Below are positions 52,493 through 61,398 of a stretch of DNA of 64,000 nucleotides, piece by piece. Source of the DNA: Gracilimonas sp031581265 (GTDB lineage Bacteria; Bacteroidota; Rhodothermia; Balneolales; Balneolaceae); assembly GCF_031581265.1 (NCBI RefSeq), contig NZ_JAVLBQ010000009.1, positions 1 to 64,000 on the forward strand. Direction: 5' to 3'. The stretch's first letter is position 1, and every line of letters begins with the position of its first letter. Under the pieces are notes generated by a model. It saw only the letters and a list, made by a program, of their open reading frames with translations. It had not been told where the DNA came from and did no database searches. The position numbers and the translations under genes were made by a program.

Positions 52493-52888
52493 CAAGAATT
52501 AAGTTTAATTGAGTAACGGTATTTATTGAATTTAACAGTAAAATGCGAAATCTAATCCGGGTGATTTTTGGTGATTGGCTGTTGGTGATCAAGGTGTTGG
52601 TGGCACCGGTAAGGAGAGGTGGTGAACTACAAACTATAAGCCCACGTAACACGGAGAGTTTGAAGCTGGAGCTTCAGGAAGGGCGTTCGCCAAGCAGGAG
52701 CTTGGGAACGAGTTAAAAAAATGTCTGACCAAGGTTCAACTATCGGACTAAATGTAATCGTGACGATATACTATGCATTCAAGCTCATCCCAAAATCCCA
52801 CAAATCACGGCTCAAAAAGAAAGGAATTGGATAGAGGTTTTAAAGAGAGGTCGTCATTCAATCGGTTCACCCCGAAACAGAAAAGCAT

Positions 52889-52927
52889 AAAAAAGGCCCG
52901 ACCGGATTGCATCCGTGGGCTTGTTTT
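52889..52927 (+). terminator. Terminator-like hairpin without an obvious gene
   Basis: AAAAAAGGCCCGACCGGAT / ATCCGTGGGCTTGTTTTTT forms an imperfect stem with A and T runs on both sides. No gene ends nearby, so it may be a relic of a lost gene. Confidence 0.35.
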
Positions 52928-53188
52928 TTAAATAACTGCTTTCAATATACGGCGGGATCGGGGCCTTGACCAAATTTAATTCACAATGGGTGAGTAATGA
53001 TAGATAATGATTATTCAATCATATTTGATGTTTGGTAATAAAGGGTGAATGGGGAATAAAAAGTGTTGTGTTGTGTGCGATTCTTAAGGATTGTAATCCG
53101 GTTGAAGCCGAAAACTGTGCGGTGGGAATGAGGTGAGGTGTGAAAATCCTGTAAGATTGTTGGATTGTGACAGTGCACTTGCCAAAGT

Positions 53189-53828
53189 ATCGTTGTTAAA
53201 GCTCCCAAGTTGTATCAGGGAGATCCCGGTTCTGCACTTTTCCCGTATGCACGGGACTGCAGCTTAACCGGGATGACGAGGAATAAATATCGAATATTGA
53301 ACAGATGAATATTCAATATCTAATTGTATTTGTTCAGGCTTTTTTAAAACAAAATTACCCAACAACCGTCATCCCGCACGAAGTGCATACGGAGATGCGG
53401 GATCTCCTGCCATAGGGATTACTTCACTAAGGGCTCGTTGTTGAACCTCCCAAGTCGTTTCAGGGAGATTGCTTCGTCGTTTGACAACCAGCCTTACATT
53501 ATACATGGTCGTCTCCTTGCAATGGCAGGGGAAGTTATGGGTTGGGAGATAGTATTAAAAAACTCACCACAACATCGTCATTGCGAAGGCTGACTTGAGC
53601 GATAGCGAATACAGCCTGTGGCAATCTGTTTGATGGTGGAAACGAATGTTCTATCGTCTCGTTGTTGCAGATCCCAAATTGTATCAAGGAGATTGCCGCG
53701 TCGTTACAATTCCCAAACCTGCGTTATACTTTTTTGGCTCCTCGCAATGACGGGGTTTTATTATTTGGGTTTGTTGGTGGTATTAGGGAGATTGCCGCGT
53801 TCCCGTGAATACGGGGCAATGACGGGTT
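53189..53828 (+). repeat. Three to four diverged copies of a ~100-bp repeat
   Basis: Units at 53189-53281, 53433-53534 and 53654-53758 share TCGTTGTT(n6)CTCCCAA(n)TTGTATCAGGGAGAT and end with a GATGACG/CAATGACGGGG box. A partial fourth unit (AGGGAGATTGCCGCG...CAATGACGGG) is at 53786-53828. The end boxes resemble the widespread 'CGTCATTGCGA' intergenic repeats of many bacteria. Non-coding. Confidence 0.6.
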
Positions 53829-53841
53829 TATATGGAAGGCT

Positions 53842-53884
53842 CAAAAAAAAAATCCCTCAGACGAAAATATTCACCTGAGGGATT
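53842..53884 (-). terminator. Terminator of mdh
   Basis: Ten-bp stem AATCCCTCAG / CTGAGGGATT with a 14-nt loop; on the minus strand a run of nine T follows. It lies 41 bp past the mdh stop. Confidence 0.8.
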
Positions 53885-53924
53885 AATGCAAGTAGTGAGA
53901 ACCTTAGTCCTCGCTTAGTTAAGT

Positions 53925-54881
53925 TTACTTGTTCATTAGTTTTCTGAATTCATCTAAAGTACCGCGAACGGCTTTAGCTGATTCATCCAGAAGTTCTTGT
54001 TCTTTTTCGTTTAATTCAACCTCAATTACTTCCTTCACACCGCCCTTGCCAAGCTTCACAGGCACGCCGATGTATAAGTCGTCGATTCCATACTCCCCAT
54101 CAATGTGCGCGCAAACGGGCAGAATTCGGTTTTGGTCGAGCAGGATGGCTTCAACCATCTGTGCTGCAGCAGCACCGGGTGCATACCATGCAGATGTTCC
54201 CATCAGTCCTACGATCTCACCACCACCTTTCTTGGCGCGGGATACAATCTCATCCAGGCGATCTTCGTCAATGAAGTGCGTGATTGGCATTCCTGACAGC
54301 GTGGTAAAGCGTGGCAGGGGAACCATGGTGTCGCCGTGGCCACCCATAAGCAGGGCCTGAATATCCTTAGGTGATGCATCCAATTCGCTGGCGATGAATG
54401 CACGGAATCGGGCGGTATCAAGGATGCCGGCCATTCCCATTACTTTGTTGTAATCCAGTCCGCTTGCCTCTTTGGCTACCTGTACCATCACATCCAGTGG
54501 ATTTGAAACCACAATAATGATGGTGTCGGGAGAATGCTTTGCTAATTTTTTACTGACATCACTTACAATATTAGCGTTGATCTCGAGGAGGTCGTCGCGG
54601 CTCATGCCCGGACGGCGCGGAACACCGGCAGTAATTACACAAACATCTGATCCTGCAGTATCGGCATAATCAACCGTTCCGTTGATGCGCGTATCATATA
54701 AATGGATGGGAGCTGATTCCCATTGGTCAAGCCCCCGGCCCTTGGAAGGGTAGAAGGTCTTATCTCCATCTTTTTTTTCAATATCAACGGCTACAATTTC
54801 TTTGCAGATATCTCGCTGTGCGAGTACGTCTACTACGGTTGAGCCAACATTACCACCGGCTCCAACTACTGTTACTTTCAT
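53925..54881 (-). CDS. mdh: Malate dehydrogenase
   Basis: NAD-dependent oxidation of malate to oxaloacetate in the TCA cycle. The 318-residue protein is of the LDH-like MDH type: NAD motif VGAGGNVGSTVV (residues 5-16), substrate-binding GVPRRPGMSRDDLLEINANI (Arg residues near 86-92), the VSNPLDVM loop and catalytic His in MGGHGDTMVPL near 182. Single-gene unit with its own terminator. sucC at the window's right end belongs to the same cycle but is not linked in an operon. Confidence 0.96.
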   Translation of the reverse strand: MKVTVVGAGGNVGSTVVDVLAQRDICKEIVAVDIEKKDGDKTFYPSKGRGLDQWESAPIHLYDTRINGTVDYADTAGSDVCVITAGVPRRPGMSRDDLLEINANIVSDVSKKLAKHSPDTIIIVVSNPLDVMVQVAKEASGLDYNKVMGMAGILDTARFRAFIASELDASPKDIQALLMGGHGDTMVPLPRFTTLSGMPITHFIDEDRLDEIVSRAKKGGGEIVGLMGTSAWYAPGAAAAQMVEAILLDQNRILPVCAHIDGEYGIDDLYIGVPVKLGKGGVKEVIEVELNEKEQELLDESAKAVRGTLDEFRKLMNK

Positions 54882-55019
54882 GTGTTTATGATTTTAAAGT
54901 GTACGGTTACTGTTTAAAAATACTTTCTCTTTGTGAACTCCTTATAAAGATAAGAAATAAGCACCCATGATTCAGATTTGAGTGGGGATTTATAATACTT
55001 ACTATAGCGTCTTCATTGC

Positions 55020-55285
55020 TGTGGATATTAGATAATTGGAGGACAACATTTGAGAAAATGAAGTCTCCCCTCGAGGGGAGATAAATCAGTCAGTTGTTCC
55101 TGACTGATTTTGAGGGGTGTTGGTGCCAAGGAAAGTGTAACCTGATACAGTTAATAATTAAAGTTAATGGGAAAAATGAGATCGTAAAAACAATGTTGCC
55201 CTTGGCACCAACACCCTCCGCCAGACTTCGCATCCGCTCAGTCCGGCACCTCCCTGAAGGGAGGATTTTACATCAAATCAAACTA
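55020..55285 (+). repeat. R1 dispersed element, copy D
   Basis: About 266 bp. Left end TGTGGATATTAGATAATT, then AAGTCTCCCCTCGAGGGGAG, the stem AATCAGTCAG...CTGACTGATT, GAGGGGTGTTGGTGCCAAGG, an ~80-bp spacer, CCCTTGGCACCAACACCC, CCGCCAGACTTCGCATCCGC and CACCTCCCTGAAGGGAGG. The right outer repeat is missing or eroded where the element meets the stop codon of the M20 peptidase gene (55283-55285). Confidence 0.85.
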
Positions 55286-56665
55286 ATTCTTTTTTTCCGA
55301 ATACTCCGGCAGCAGCTCCATAAAACGGGCGGAGGTGCGGATGCCACGGTAGAAATCTTTGATGGAGAAGTTTTCATTTGGGGAATGGATTGCGTTACTG
55401 GTTAGGCCAAAACCCATCAAGATAGATTCTGCCCCAAGCACTCGTTTGAAATCGGCTACAATAGGAATGGAACCTCCTTCGCGGGAGAATAAAACTTCTC
55501 CCTCATAGACATCTTCAAAGGCTTGGGCACCGGCTTTCAAACCATAAAAATCCAAATCAATAACTACCGGATGGCCGCCGTGGTGTTCGGAGACAGTTAC
55601 TTTTACCGTGTCTGGCGCTAATGACTCTACATATTCCTTGAATAGTTTGTTTATCTCATCAGGCTTTTGATCGGGAACCAGGCGCATACTCACTTTGGCA
55701 TTGGCTTTGGAAGGAAGTACCGTTTTGGCTCCCTCACCCTGATAACCGCCCCAGATTCCGTTTACATCCAGGGAAGGCCGGGCGGAAGATCGTTCGAGGG
55801 TGGAATATCCCTTTTCACCGTGAACGGCATCAATGTCGAGGGTTTCTTTGTATTCTTCCACATCAAAAGGGAGTTGCTCATAGGCCTCTCGCTCGGCTTC
55901 GGTGAGGTCTTTTACTTTATCATAAAAGCCGGGAATTTGAATGATACCGTCTTCATCTTTCAGTTGGGCAATAATTTCACACAAAACATTCGCCGGGTTT
56001 TCAACAGCGCCGCCGTATACTCCGGAATGAAGATCACGATTGGGACCTACCACTTCGATTTCCAGGTAAGCAAGGCCGCGGAGTCCATACGTTATGGATG
56101 GCTGATCTTCCTCAAACATAGCCGTATCAGAAATGAGTACCATATCACAGGTCAGCAAGTCTTTATGCTCCTCAAGAAACGGAACCAAATTAGGAGAGCC
56201 GATTTCTTCTTCTCCCTCCAATAAAAATTTCACATTGATGGGGAGTTCTTGTCCCGTTTTTACATATGATTCAACTGCTTTTAAATGGGTGAATGACTGT
56301 CCTTTGTCATCACTGGCGCCTCTGGCATAAATCAATCCGTCTTTGATGGTCGGTTCAAATGCGGGAGTATCCCAAAGTTCATCGGGGTCGGAGGGCTGTA
56401 CATCATAATGGCCATAAATGAGCACGGTAGGACGATCATCATGCGGACAATGTTCGCCATACACGATAGGATTGCCGGGTGTCTCAAATTTTTTGACCGT
56501 GGTTAACTCAAGATTTTCGAGTTGTCGAACCAAGAAGTCAGCGGCTTTATGGATGTCCTCTTTTTTGGTGGAATCGGTGCTGATGCTGGGTATGCGCAAT
56601 AGCTCAAAAAGCTCGTCTAAAAATTTATCTTCGTTTGCGCTTATGTATTCTTGGTTAGACTTCAT
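55283..56665 (-). CDS. M20-family dipeptidase
   Basis: Cytosolic zinc dipeptidase of the ArgE/DapE/CPG2/carnosinase group, 460 residues. Metal and catalytic residues are visible: YGHYDVQP (His and Asp near 85), GASDDKGQ (bridging Asp near 117), LEGEEEIGS (catalytic Glu pair near 150), DTAMF and the late His in SNAIHSPNENF near 432. The dimerisation domain lies between about 190 and 310. It likely cleaves a broad range of dipeptides. R1 copy D abuts its 3' end. Confidence 0.92.
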   Translation of the reverse strand: MKSNQEYISANEDKFLDELFELLRIPSISTDSTKKEDIHKAADFLVRQLENLELTTVKKFETPGNPIVYGEHCPHDDRPTVLIYGHYDVQPSDPDELWDTPAFEPTIKDGLIYARGASDDKGQSFTHLKAVESYVKTGQELPINVKFLLEGEEEIGSPNLVPFLEEHKDLLTCDMVLISDTAMFEEDQPSITYGLRGLAYLEIEVVGPNRDLHSGVYGGAVENPANVLCEIIAQLKDEDGIIQIPGFYDKVKDLTEAEREAYEQLPFDVEEYKETLDIDAVHGEKGYSTLERSSARPSLDVNGIWGGYQGEGAKTVLPSKANAKVSMRLVPDQKPDEINKLFKEYVESLAPDTVKVTVSEHHGGHPVVIDLDFYGLKAGAQAFEDVYEGEVLFSREGGSIPIVADFKRVLGAESILMGFGLTSNAIHSPNENFSIKDFYRGIRTSARFMELLPEYSEKKN

Positions 56666-56751
56666 TTTCTATAAATATGGTTAAGAATTTTTTATTCAGA
56701 ATTTAAAATAAGCAGCTTGCAGCAAAATATTTTATGCTGACAAATGCTGAT

Positions 56752-57510
56752 TTAAAGTATCATTATGTCGTTGTCCGGAATCCATCCAAACTGCCCGTTT
56801 CCAAGGCGAATGTAGAGCCATCCCTCTTGTTCGTCACTTTTCCAGTGATCGACGGTTAAGTCGTATCCTTCGTAAGCAATACTGATGAGGGTACCGTTGG
56901 TTTCCGGCTGTTCTAACACGCGTTTGGAATCGGAAACCAATACGGCTTCATCATATCTTTGATTCACATAATCCGCATAAAAAGCCAATCCGGCGATGGC
57001 TGTTCCAATAATAATGAGTGATAAAAGGTATGGAAAGGTTTTATTGAGTGAAATTTTATTCAGCCAGCCAAGGTATAAAAGGATCAGTCCACTTGTAGTA
57101 ATTAAAAATCCTATGATAAAAAGTCCTGATGCCGTGATTTTATTATTAATCCAATCAACGGCACGATCCCAGGGCAATTTGGGCAGGGTTGCGGACTGTC
57201 GGCTGAATTGACTTTCAACATATTCAAGGGCAGTTTCAGCTCGGTCTCGAGTGGTTTCAAACTGTCGGGCTTTCATGAAATAATATTTGGCCAGCCCCAT
57301 GGAGTCAAGTTGAACAGCTGTAATGCCCATGTTCAGGAACAAACCTCCCGAGACCTGTCCTGATTCCTCAATCATACGATAGATAGTCATGGCTTCATTG
57401 AGTTCCCCGTTTTCGAAATACGTGTTAGCCTGATCGAAATCGGCCTGTTGGGCAAAAGCGACCATGCCGTGAGTAATCATGAAAAGCAGAAAAACTACAA
57501 TCTTTTTCAT
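56752..57510 (-). CDS. batE: BatE-like TPR/SH3 membrane protein
   Basis: A 252-residue protein: signal peptide (ending VAFAQ), TPR region (DFDQANTYFENGELNEAMTI) over residues 22-110, two membrane segments around 130-185 and a C-terminal bacterial SH3 domain (LISIAYEGYDLTVDHWKSDE, GWIPDNDIMIL). This is the BatE layout. Bat proteins form an envelope complex linked to oxygen tolerance in Bacteroides; the molecular role is unclear. The start overlaps the BatD stop by 4 bp. Confidence 0.85.
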   Translation of the reverse strand: MKKIVVFLLFMITHGMVAFAQQADFDQANTYFENGELNEAMTIYRMIEESGQVSGGLFLNMGITAVQLDSMGLAKYYFMKARQFETTRDRAETALEYVESQFSRQSATLPKLPWDRAVDWINNKITASGLFIIGFLITTSGLILLYLGWLNKISLNKTFPYLLSLIIIGTAIAGLAFYADYVNQRYDEAVLVSDSKRVLEQPETNGTLISIAYEGYDLTVDHWKSDEQEGWLYIRLGNGQFGWIPDNDIMIL

Positions 57511-59255
57511 GTGAGCTTACCGATCTCTTTGATTAAGGTTTTCGTTTTCTGGATATCTGCATCCAGGCCCTGCTGGGAAATATTGGGGGCATAAGCGATA
57601 CTCTCGCATTTATCGAGGAGCCGCTTTAATTCTTTGGTGAATTCAGAATCTCCCAACTCTTCAATGTTACGGGCAATCTCCCGATGTGAAAGTCCGGCCG
57701 GCGGAAGATTGAGTTTATCTGTTATGAATTGGATTAATGCCTTTTCAAGCAGGTGATATCCTTTTTTGATATCAGTCTCATTTTCAGCTTCTTCCAGCGT
57801 TTTTTGGGCGGTATCGGTTGCAGTCCGTGACCGTGCAAAGGCGGTATCGGTATTCATTCGGTCATTATATTTTTTATACCCAAACGCAGCGGCCGTTAAA
57901 AGAAGGGGGAGGAAAATCAAAATCCACACCCAGACTTTTTGATAAAGCACTGTGTGTTTACTTGACTGCCATTGGGCTAATCCCGTTACCGGTTCTACAT
58001 TGAACCGAAGTTCACTTTCGGTACTTATTGTAGCGTTGGGATCACGTTCTGCAGTAAAGGATATTTCGGGCAAGGTTTCAATGACATATCGCTCCCGGTT
58101 TGGATCGAAAAAGGCAATTCGTGCTTCCGGAATCATGTAGCTTCCTTCATTTCGAGCTACTAAAATATCGGTGAAAATACGGGTACCTGATACATTGCGA
58201 TTCAATCGTGAGATATCTGTTTGTTCCTGGGGTGTGTATTCTTCGAGCCCGGCGGGATATTCAAATTCCGGTTTATTTACCAATGGAACATTTCCGGAGC
58301 CATCAATTTCCGTTACTATTTCAATGCTTTCACCCACCAAAGCAGATCCGGTGCTGATTTTCCGGGAAATATCATATTGTCCGACCGCACCAATAAAAAT
58401 AGCATCATCAAGTTCAGGCAGTGATTTAACGTCAATGGTTACGGGCTGAGAGGAGATATTCATGCGTTCCTGCCCCATCCCAAAAATTGAATTTCGAGAA
58501 CTTCGCTGGCGGACGGATACTGAAATCTCAAAAGGGCTAATGGTGAGTTCCCCTGATTTGGTTGGGAAAATGGCATATTGCAATAATCCGGCTTTGTTGT
58601 ATCGAACTCCGTTTATGATGGTTGAGGTAGTTTGTGCCCGTTGCGGATATTGTAGTTCCTCTTTCCAAAACCCTTCAGCTTTCCAGCCGGGGGTGGGTTG
58701 ATAAGATGAGACTTCAATACCGTTTTTAAAATATAACACCACATTCGTTATCACCTGCTCCCCTACATACGGATCTGTAGTGCTCGGCTCAAGACGAACA
58801 TAAATATCGGGGGCTCGTTCGGCTTCACCGGAATCTATGGTAGAAGGATCTAAAACTTTGAAACTGATCGGATCTGTCCGGTATGTTTCATCCTCAATAT
58901 TTACTTCTATGGAGGGTACGGTGAAGTCGCCCGGAGATTCAGCTACGAAAGCATATCCAAACGTATAGGAGACGGAAGGTTGTCCATTGACAAGTGTGTA
59001 TTGAGTGCTTCTGCTGGTGCTGCCCCTGATCCATCGGAGCCCCTCAAAATCAGGGATACCCGGCTGTTGCAGGGAGCCAAAGGAACTGCCGCGTATAGTA
59101 AGTTCTAAAGTGACTTGTTCCCCGGAAAAGACATTGGTTTCAGAAAGGGAAGCTTCAACTTCGATGTCTTGATCTTGCGCTTGTCCAATGTTGACAAAAG
59201 CAAAGAAGCAAAAAAGTAATAGCAGAAATTTTTTTAGCTTACCAATCTTTGTCAT
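57507..59255 (-). CDS. batD: BatD-like protein
   Basis: A 582-residue exported protein (signal MTKIGKLKKFLLLLFCFFAF... ending GQAQ) with a large beta-rich ectodomain (SETNVFSGEQVTLELTIRGS, then NIEDETYRTDPISFKVLDP), one membrane helix near 440-460 (WVWILIFLPLLLTAAAFGYK) and a cytosolic tail. This is the BatD/oxygen-tolerance family. The start is set at 59255 because the upstream ATG (59270) lies inside batC and would only add a hydrophilic pentapeptide. It overlaps both neighbours. Confidence 0.88.
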   Translation of the reverse strand: MTKIGKLKKFLLLLFCFFAFVNIGQAQDQDIEVEASLSETNVFSGEQVTLELTIRGSSFGSLQQPGIPDFEGLRWIRGSTSRSTQYTLVNGQPSVSYTFGYAFVAESPGDFTVPSIEVNIEDETYRTDPISFKVLDPSTIDSGEAERAPDIYVRLEPSTTDPYVGEQVITNVVLYFKNGIEVSSYQPTPGWKAEGFWKEELQYPQRAQTTSTIINGVRYNKAGLLQYAIFPTKSGELTISPFEISVSVRQRSSRNSIFGMGQERMNISSQPVTIDVKSLPELDDAIFIGAVGQYDISRKISTGSALVGESIEIVTEIDGSGNVPLVNKPEFEYPAGLEEYTPQEQTDISRLNRNVSGTRIFTDILVARNEGSYMIPEARIAFFDPNRERYVIETLPEISFTAERDPNATISTESELRFNVEPVTGLAQWQSSKHTVLYQKVWVWILIFLPLLLTAAAFGYKKYNDRMNTDTAFARSRTATDTAQKTLEEAENETDIKKGYHLLEKALIQFITDKLNLPPAGLSHREIARNIEELGDSEFTKELKRLLDKCESIAYAPNISQQGLDADIQKTKTLIKEIGKLT

Positions 59256-59757
59256 GCTTGGCGCTTCCATCTGATTTCTTCTTTTTAAACTCTTTTAGCA
59301 GTTCTTTTTCTTTTTGAGCCAGGGCCTGAAGGATTTTTTCAGCATCTTCTTTGCTAATCTGCTGTGATTGCAATTCTTCTGGATTTATTTCCTGTGGCTG
59401 TTGTTGCTCGTTTTGATTTTCCCCTTCGCTTTGTTGCTCTTCTTGTTCCTGATTTTCTTGATTCTGTTGTTGTTGCTGATCCTGCTGTTCCTGTTCTTGC
59501 TCCTGATTTTGTTGCTGTTGATCTTGCTGCTGCTGTTTCTCTTGTTCTTCCTGCAACTTCTGCATCAAAGCATTCAGCTTGGGATTATTTGGATAGTTAG
59601 CAAGACCATTTTGCACGTGGTTGATAGCCGTCTGGAGGTCAGCATTTATAAAAGATTGGGCACCATTGTGAAAATAGACATCAGCAGATTGAGCCCAGAC
59701 TCCTGAAGAAAAGATCAACGCGAAAATGATTGTAAGTAGTTGTTTCATAGGTCTCAA
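59239..59757 (-). CDS. BatC-like short TPR protein with Gln-rich tract
   Basis: A 172-residue exported protein: signal peptide ending GVWAQ, a single TPR pair (NADLQTAINHVQNGLANYPN), a low-complexity Gln/Glu tract over residues 68-120 and a Lys/Glu-rich C-terminus. It belongs to the Bat operon by position (overlaps batD by 17 bp and the upstream TPR gene by 4 bp). The Gln-rich tract also has strong strand asymmetry in its codons, so its length may vary between strains. Confidence 0.75.
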   Translation of the reverse strand: MRPMKQLLTIIFALIFSSGVWAQSADVYFHNGAQSFINADLQTAINHVQNGLANYPNNPKLNALMQKLQEEQEKQQQQDQQQQNQEQEQEQQDQQQQQNQENQEQEEQQSEGENQNEQQQPQEINPEELQSQQISKEDAEKILQALAQKEKELLKEFKKKKSDGSAKHDKDW

Positions 59758-60401
59758 TTGGAGTTTATATCTGATACATTTTTGATGCGCTCAATAAAGT
59801 CATTAAAAGCGCGAACCGTTTCGTCTGCCTGTAATGCTCGCTGCATTAAATTGTAAGCTTCCGAATATCTACGTTCGGCCACCAGCTTCTCGGCTTGTTT
59901 TTTCATGGCAAGAGCATATTCACTGGGTTCCGGTGGCGGCTGATTTTCCTGCTCCTGATCTTGTTGTTGTTCTTCCTGCTCTTCCTCTTTCTGTTGTTCA
60001 GCCAGCGCTCGTTCATAATTATGTTTAGCGTCTAAATCAGAGGGATTCAATTTTAGGGCATTCTTAAAATGGGTTGCAGCCGGTTTCCACTTACTCCCTT
60101 CAGCAAGCAAAGTTCCGATATTATATTCGGCCATTGCTTTTTCTTCGGGAGATTCAACTAAACTTCGGAACTCCATAAAAGACTGTATGGCATCTTCTAC
60201 TTTTCCCTGCTTGGCCTGGGCATTTCCCAGGTTGAAATAGAATTTAGCATTGTTCGGTTCCTCCTCTATAGCTGCCAGGTAAAGTTGTTCGGCCTCTTCA
60301 TAATTACCGGCTTCGTAAGCTTCGTTGGCTTCACGACCATCATTAACCGCGGCACCCACAAACAGGATAAAAAACAGGATATATGAAAAAAGTTTATTCA
60401 C
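59754..60401 (-). CDS. batC: BatC-like TPR protein
   Basis: A 215-residue protein with an N-terminal signal or anchor (MNKLFSYILFFILFVGAAVN), three TPRs (YEAGNYEEAEQLYLAAIEEE, FYFNLGNAQAKQGKVEDAIQ, ATHFKNALKLNPSDLDAKHN), a Glu/Gln-rich linker and a fourth helix pair. This is the usual BatC form. A second, shorter BatC-type gene follows directly. batA, batB and the MoxR ATPase that normally lead this operon are absent; the gene instead sits 4 bp downstream of yebC. Confidence 0.8.
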   Translation of the reverse strand: MNKLFSYILFFILFVGAAVNDGREANEAYEAGNYEEAEQLYLAAIEEEPNNAKFYFNLGNAQAKQGKVEDAIQSFMEFRSLVESPEEKAMAEYNIGTLLAEGSKWKPAATHFKNALKLNPSDLDAKHNYERALAEQQKEEEQEEQQQDQEQENQPPPEPSEYALAMKKQAEKLVAERRYSEAYNLMQRALQADETVRAFNDFIERIKNVSDINSN

Positions 60402-60405
60402 AGGT

Positions 60406-61161
60406 TTAAATATTTTCAGCTAATGCAATGGTTTCTTCGTCCATTAACATGTTGGTGAACACGTTGTTAACGTCATCGTTGTCTTCGAATTTTTCCATCA
60501 TTTTCAGATTCGCTTCTGCGGTGCTTTCATCTACCTTGGTTTCAGTCACCGCCTCTCTGATAAGAGTCGCAGATTCAATATCATATCCGCTCTTCTCCAG
60601 ACGATTTCTAACCTCAAAAAGTTCTTCACGTTCGGTAAACACCACAAACATTTCATCATCGGTATCAACATCAGTAGCACCGGCATCGATGGCAGCGAGC
60701 ATAAACTCTTCATCGTCTAAATCATCAGAAGGAACCTGGATCATGCCTTTTTGTTCAAACATGTATCCAACGGAACCGGAGGTGCCCATATTACCCCCGT
60801 GCTTGGTAAAAATATGTCTGATTTCTCCAACAGTTCTGTTGTTGTTGTCGGTAGTCACTTCAATGAAGTAAGCAATACCGCCGGGGCCATATCCTTCAAA
60901 AGTAGCTTCCTCATAACTGGCACCGCCGGTATCTTCTCCGGTGCCCCGCTTAATGGCTCTTTCTATATTATCTTTAGGGACATTATCGGCTTTGGCATTA
61001 TCTATTGCTAAAGAAAGTCTTGGGTTTCCATCGGGATCTCCGCCGCCTTCACGGGCAGCTACGGTAATTTCCTTAATATGTTTGGAAAAGATCTTGGACC
61101 GCTTTTTATCCTCTTTAGCTTTTTTGTGGCGTATATTCGCCCATTTCGAATGTCCTGCCAT
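60406..61161 (-). CDS. yebC: YebC/PmpR-family (TACO1-like) protein
   Basis: A 251-residue cytosolic protein with the unmistakable YebC opening MAGHSKWANIRHKKAKEDKK, then ITVAAREGGGDPDGNPRLSL and FEGYGPGGIAYFIEVTTDNN. The family is described as transcriptional regulators and, more recently, as ribosome-associated factors that help translate proline stretches. It ends 4 bp before the batC-like start, so it may lead this bat transcript. Confidence 0.95.
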   Translation of the reverse strand: MAGHSKWANIRHKKAKEDKKRSKIFSKHIKEITVAAREGGGDPDGNPRLSLAIDNAKADNVPKDNIERAIKRGTGEDTGGASYEEATFEGYGPGGIAYFIEVTTDNNNRTVGEIRHIFTKHGGNMGTSGSVGYMFEQKGMIQVPSDDLDDEEFMLAAIDAGATDVDTDDEMFVVFTEREELFEVRNRLEKSGYDIESATLIREAVTETKVDESTAEANLKMMEKFEDNDDVNNVFTNMLMDEETIALAENI

Positions 61162-61355
61162 AGGAGATCATTAAAATTTATTTACAGTTTATTAGCCTTA
61201 TAATATAAAAATTGATGACGTGGATAAGAAATGTTGCAACATATTTTTAAGTGCCATCAACTTATAACAATCTTACATTAACAACAGGCTAAAATATTGA
61301 AGAAACCAATCTGTTAAAGAGTGTGTTAAGTTGCTATTGAAAGTTACAGATTGTG

Positions 61356-61363
61356 TATTTTTG
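61356..61363 (+). promoter_or_regulatory. Candidate -7 box (TATTTTTG) of bshA
   Basis: TATTTTTG matches TAnnTTTG and lies 35 bp before the bshA ATG. TTG triplets at 61331-61333 (22-bp spacing) and 61337-61339 (16 bp) could serve as the -33 element. Confidence 0.45.
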
Positions 61364-61398
61364 TGTATTAATTTTTTTAAAAATTTACTGTATTTGAA

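Larger units (their letters stand above)
52496..53841. other. 1.35-kb gene-free, repeat-rich stretch
   Basis: No convincing gene. Contents: an R1-like scrap (GTGTTGGTGGCACC near 52589), an AAATCCCACAAATCACGGCT block matching 48436 in reverse, a terminator-like hairpin near 52892-52926, an ATATTGAACAGATGAATATT block (53285-53325) related to 34597, and three diverged copies of a ~100-bp unit (see separate entry). It reads as accumulated repeat debris between the defence genes and mdh. Confidence 0.6.

Noticed and set aside
53011..53208. A 65-codon minus-strand ORF before the repeat units
   Set aside because: It overlaps repeat unit 1, has no recognisable motif or start context, and lies in repeat debris.
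55067..55127. R1 palindromes as simple terminators
   Set aside because: The palindromes are not followed by T-runs and they occur at both ends of a conserved ~300-bp unit, including positions not at gene 3' ends, so a dispersed element explains them better.
55094..55405. A 103-codon ORF starting MFLTDFEGCWCQ, similar to an ORF at 62863-63087
   Set aside because: Both are translations of R1 copies D and E. The similarity comes from the shared repeat, the frames end differently, and they run through palindromes and into or against neighbouring genes.
59368..59706. A 112-codon ORF very rich in Leu and Phe, opposite the BatC-like gene
   Set aside because: It is the antisense reading of a Gln/Glu codon tract (CAG/GAG gives CTG/CTC), so the hydrophobic look is an artefact.
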